Below, piece by piece: positions 61,063 through 64,000 of a stretch of 64,000 bases of DNA (its first letter is position 1; every line of letters starts with the position of its first letter). A program made the translations under genes and the position numbers. Source of the stretch: an uncultured Bacteroides sp. (GTDB lineage Bacteria > Bacteroidota > Bacteroidia > Bacteroidales > Bacteroidaceae); the NCBI RefSeq assembly GCF_963675905.1, contig NZ_OY780936.1, positions 3,109,946-3,173,945 on the forward strand, given 5' to 3'. A model generated the notes under the pieces. It saw only the letters and a program-made list of their open reading frames with translations, did no database searches and had not been told where the DNA came from.

Positions 61063-64000
61063 CTATTTTGCACCGGTTCTCATTGAATAAGAAGCATAAA
61101 GTGCTTCAAATTTCTTTGAGTAATCTGGCAATAAAGACGATTTATTTGCTTTAAGCAATTTATTTGTTTCGTCCAGAATATATAAATTATAAACGCACTC
61201 CTGATTGCTTGTCGCAAGTTGTGAGTTATTCATACTCAAGTACCATCTTGCATATTGGCAAGACTTGGTAAACAAATCGGTAAGAATTTGCTCTGCCTTC
61301 TGTTTTTGTCCAATTGCATAGTAGGCTTTAGCCATTTCCATTGATCCACTTTGGAAATCATGAGGAACAGAAGTTGTAGGAATAACCTTTATTCCGTATT
61401 CGAGCAACTTCAAAGCTTTATCTTTCTTGCCTTCATTAACAAGTTGAAGAGCCAACTGAGCAAACAAACGACGGTGTGAGTAACACATTCTCATTACATT
61501 TTCGTCAAGATAAACTTTAGGATTATCCATTCCGCCCCATTTAAACTTGTTCATGATGTTATTATACATCTTCTCGCTATCCATGCGAGCACCAAGTTTA
61601 GCAGTATTAAATGGAGTAATGCGGTAAGCAAGACCTTCCTGACAGAAATTTTCTGCGAAACAAAGGTGATTTTCCGATCCAACAGATATTGCCATATAAA
61701 CAGGACGTTCCCAGTTACATTCAGCAATCATCTCAAGCATCATCAATTCCGACTTGCTGATTCCACGTTTACCCTTTAATGAAAGAGTCATATAATCCGG
61801 AATAACTCCCTTCAATGAATCCGGAATCATCATTCCCGAACGTTTGATAGCTTCCTTATCAAGCTTGATAACGATACTATCTGTAGGAATAATCTTAAAT
61901 TCTTCCTTATCAGAACGTACCCAATGTTTAAGAATGTTCTTTAGTTCGAATGGATTTTCACCAAAATTCTTTTTAGCTTCAGCTGGGTTACTCTTATAAA
62001 GAGCAAGAATTGTTTCTTTCACTTCCGGACGTACCTGAACATATTCGTTTGCTCCGGTTACATATTCCAAACGGCTCCATGTAATAGGAACTGACGGAGA
62101 GTCATAAGCCGGACGTTTCATTTGGTCAATATACCAGTCTGTTTGCAAATAGCTTAAATTACAAACACGTATATCGGTACGGAATCCTTCTGTTTCCTGA
62201 TTATACCACAATGGGAAAGTATCGTTATCACCATTGGTAAAGATTATCGGATTACCTTTAGCTTGACAAGAATTCAAATAGTTCTGACCAATGTCACGAC
62301 AAGCATAACGATCAGAGCGGTCATGATCATCCCATGTCTGACCAGCCATCTGAATTGGCACAATCAAACAAGCTACAGACGCAATAACAGCAGATGGTGT
62401 TTCACCAAGCTTCTTATTCAACATCCTGATTAATCCGGCAACACCCATACCAATCCATATTGCGTACGCATAGAATGAGCCGGCATAAGCGTAATCTCGT
62501 TCACGTGGCTGACTAGGAGTTTGATTCAAATACACAACAATTGCTATACCAGTCATAAAGAATAAGAAGAATACAGCCCAGAATCCCTGAATACCTTTTT
62601 GTCCACGATAAGCCTGGAACAGAATTCCGATAATACCCAGCAATAAAGGAAGGCAGAAAAATACATTATGTCCTTTATTGTTAGCAAGTTCATCAGGCAA
62701 CAAAGACTGATCTCCAACCAAAGCATTATCAATAAAAGGAATTCCGGTTATCCAGTTACCATGTTCAATTTCCCCTGAACCTTGAATATCATTCTGTCTT
62801 CCGGCAAAGTTCCACATAAAGTAACGCCAATACATAAAGTTCATCTGATATGAGAAGAAGAATTTTATGTTCTCCAGCTGTGTAGGCATGTTAACAGTAA
62901 CCATTTCACCACACTGATCATAAGGAACATCATATCCTTCAATATTCATCCAGTTCTTATATTGAGCTTCGTGTGCAGAACTATACATACGAGGGAACAG
63001 CATGTTCTGAGCATAAACATAGTCTTGCTGGTTACCTGCTGTAACATATTGGTCTTTTTCGTTTGCCGAAGCTTTTTCTTTTCTGCCATAGATTGGAGCA
63101 CCTTCTTCAACTACAGGAGAACAATATCCATCTTTCTCTTCCAATTTAACTTTGGATGAATAAGCCGGACCATAGAACAGAGGACGGCTACCATATTGTT
63201 CACGTCCCAGATAACTTCCCAACGTGAAGATATCTTCAGGAGAGTTCTGATCCATTGGTGTATTGGCAGTTGAACGAATAACAATCAATGCATAAGATGA
63301 ATATCCAACCATAATCATCATAATGCAAAGCAAAGAAGTATTCAATGTGCGTGCACTAATCTGATATTTCTTATTGATGAATTCAGCAAATAAATAAATT
63401 GCCAAAACAGCTAACACAATAGCGCCAATCACAACACTACTTGTTCCGTGACCATAGAAAGGAATTCCTAGAAGCGCAACAGTAAGCAGGAATGACAACT
63501 TCATCTTTTTATCACTCTTTTCTACATAAGATTCATATATCCCCCAGAAAATAGCAGCTAAAAGAATAATAATATAAATAATAAGTCCTGTGTTAAATGG
63601 TAATCCGAAGTCGTTTACAAACAAGAGCTCAAACCATCCGCCCACTTTTACAAAACCAGGAACGATACCATAAAGCACTATACCAATCAAGACCATTGAG
63701 CCTACCAATGCAAGCAAAGAACCTTTTGCATTAGCGTTAGGATGTTTCTTGAAATAGTAAACCAGTACGATTGCCGGGATGCAGAGTAAGTTAAGCAAGT
63801 GCACACCGATAGACAATCCGGTAAGATATGCAATAAGAACAATCCAGCGATCAGAATGAGGCTCATCGGCCACATCTTCCCACTTCAATATTAACCAAAA
63901 TACTACGGCAGTGAACAAAGAAGAATAAGCATAAACTTCACCTTCTACAGCACTGAACCAGAAAGTATCTGAAAACGTATATACTAAAGCTCCAACAAGA
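61063..64000 (-). CDS. DUF2723 membrane protein (TMEM260-like), N-terminus beyond window
   Basis: The frame stays open through 64000, and the segment LVGALVYTFSDTFWFSAVEG upstream of the first in-window start codon continues the family pattern. The gene is therefore cut at its 5' end, with about 100 residues missing. The visible part has many hydrophobic helices, YLNQTPSQPRERDYAYAGSFYAYA (a DUF2723 hallmark, mid-protein) and a C-terminal soluble region with TPR-like repeats (KALKLLEYGIKVIPTT and KAEQILTDLFTK). The human homologue TMEM260 is a protein O-mannosyltransferase, so a glycosyltransferase role is plausible but unproven. It is followed by the deacetylase gene 14 bases later. Confidence 0.85.
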   Translation of the reverse strand, partial: LVGALVYTFSDTFWFSAVEGEVYAYSSLFTAVVFWLILKWEDVADEPHSDRWIVLIAYLTGLSIGVHLLNLLCIPAIVLVYYFKKHPNANAKGSLLALVGSMVLIGIVLYGIVPGFVKVGGWFELLFVNDFGLPFNTGLIIYIIILLAAIFWGIYESYVEKSDKKMKLSFLLTVALLGIPFYGHGTSSVVIGAIVLAVLAIYLFAEFINKKYQISARTLNTSLLCIMMIMVGYSSYALIVIRSTANTPMDQNSPEDIFTLGSYLGREQYGSRPLFYGPAYSSKVKLEEKDGYCSPVVEEGAPIYGRKEKASANEKDQYVTAGNQQDYVYAQNMLFPRMYSSAHEAQYKNWMNIEGYDVPYDQCGEMVTVNMPTQLENIKFFFSYQMNFMYWRYFMWNFAGRQNDIQGSGEIEHGNWITGIPFIDNALVGDQSLLPDELANNKGHNVFFCLPLLLGIIGILFQAYRGQKGIQGFWAVFFLFFMTGIAIVVYLNQTPSQPRERDYAYAGSFYAYAIWIGMGVAGLIRMLNKKLGETPSAVIASVACLIVPIQMAGQTWDDHDRSDRYACRDIGQNYLNSCQAKGNPIIFTNGDNDTFPLWYNQETEGFRTDIRVCNLSYLQTDWYIDQMKRPAYDSPSVPITWSRLEYVTGANEYVQVRPEVKETILALYKSNPAEAKKNFGENPFELKNILKHWVRSDKEEFKIIPTDSIVIKLDKEAIKRSGMMIPDSLKGVIPDYMTLSLKGKRGISKSELMMLEMIAECNWERPVYMAISVGSENHLCFAENFCQEGLAYRITPFNTAKLGARMDSEKMYNNIMNKFKWGGMDNPKVYLDENVMRMCYSHRRLFAQLALQLVNEGKKDKALKLLEYGIKVIPTTSVPHDFQSGSMEMAKAYYAIGQKQKAEQILTDLFTKSCQYARWYLSMNNSQLATSNQECVYNLYILDETNKLLKANKSSLLPDYSKKFEALYASYSMRTGAK

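Overview
The window reads as a chromosomal piece of an anaerobic Bacteroidales bacterium, most likely Bacteroides or a close relative. The evidence is AT-rich DNA, Bacteroidetes-type promoters (-7 boxes of the form TAnnTTTG, often TACATTTG), Bacteroidetes-only families (DUF3667, DUF3098, DUF4271, DUF4861, DUF2723, a PG_1098-like methyltransferase, GH97, PL10) and a butyrate kinase pair. The species cannot be named from the sequence alone.

Layout. 1-5.9 kb: truncated DUF3667 protein, ptb-buk, LD-carboxypeptidase, M28/glutaminyl-cyclase lipoprotein, sufE and a small membrane protein. 6.1-17 kb: a minus-strand housekeeping run (GNAT-like protein, parE, coaD, S41 protease, Ca2+ P-type ATPase, HAD phosphatase, ribF), preceded by a methyltransferase. 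17-24 kb: nitroreductase, PL10 pectate lyase, a tRNA with anticodon CAT, a HAD phosphatase and a GH97 glycosidase. 23.7-30.4 kb: plus-strand run of methyltransferase, ftsX, DUF3098, uppP, truB, queA, folK, then metK behind a SAM-II riboswitch.

30.5-49.8 kb is the accessory centre: a molybdate module (mop, modE-like, outer-membrane porin, modA, modB, modC), an intact IS982-family element, nifH-nifI1-nifI2-nifD-nifK, nifE-nifN-nifB-[2Fe-2S] ferredoxin-nifV-HEPN-like gene, and a convergent minus-strand operon of nifA-like activator, GNAT protein, NifX-like protein and Nif11 protein. Three sigma-54 (-24/-12) promoter matches, in front of mop, nifH and nifE, each have a CTACATTWATGT-type palindrome upstream. 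This suggests that one activator, plausibly the local NifA-like protein, drives molybdate uptake and nitrogenase together. The IS982 copy sits between this palindrome and the nifH promoter, with an 8-bp target duplication.

50.6-64 kb: LOG-family protein, DUF4271 protein, hemD, rnpA-yidD, TatD hydrolase, tyrS, tRNA-Gln, kduI-kduD-DUF4861 (pectin/uronate catabolism, linking to the distant PL10 gene), queG (partner of the distant queA), a polysaccharide deacetylase and a DUF2723 membrane protein cut by the window end.

The least explained sequences are two arrays of four short palindromic cores spaced exactly 22 bp apart (TGTACA in the modA-modB gap; TGCGCA/TGTGCA between the DUF4861 gene and queG), and a 160-bp hairpin-bearing repeat present at 21.1 and 50.3 kb. 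No CRISPR array, prophage or rRNA operon was seen. All assignments come from reading the sequence; no database search was run.
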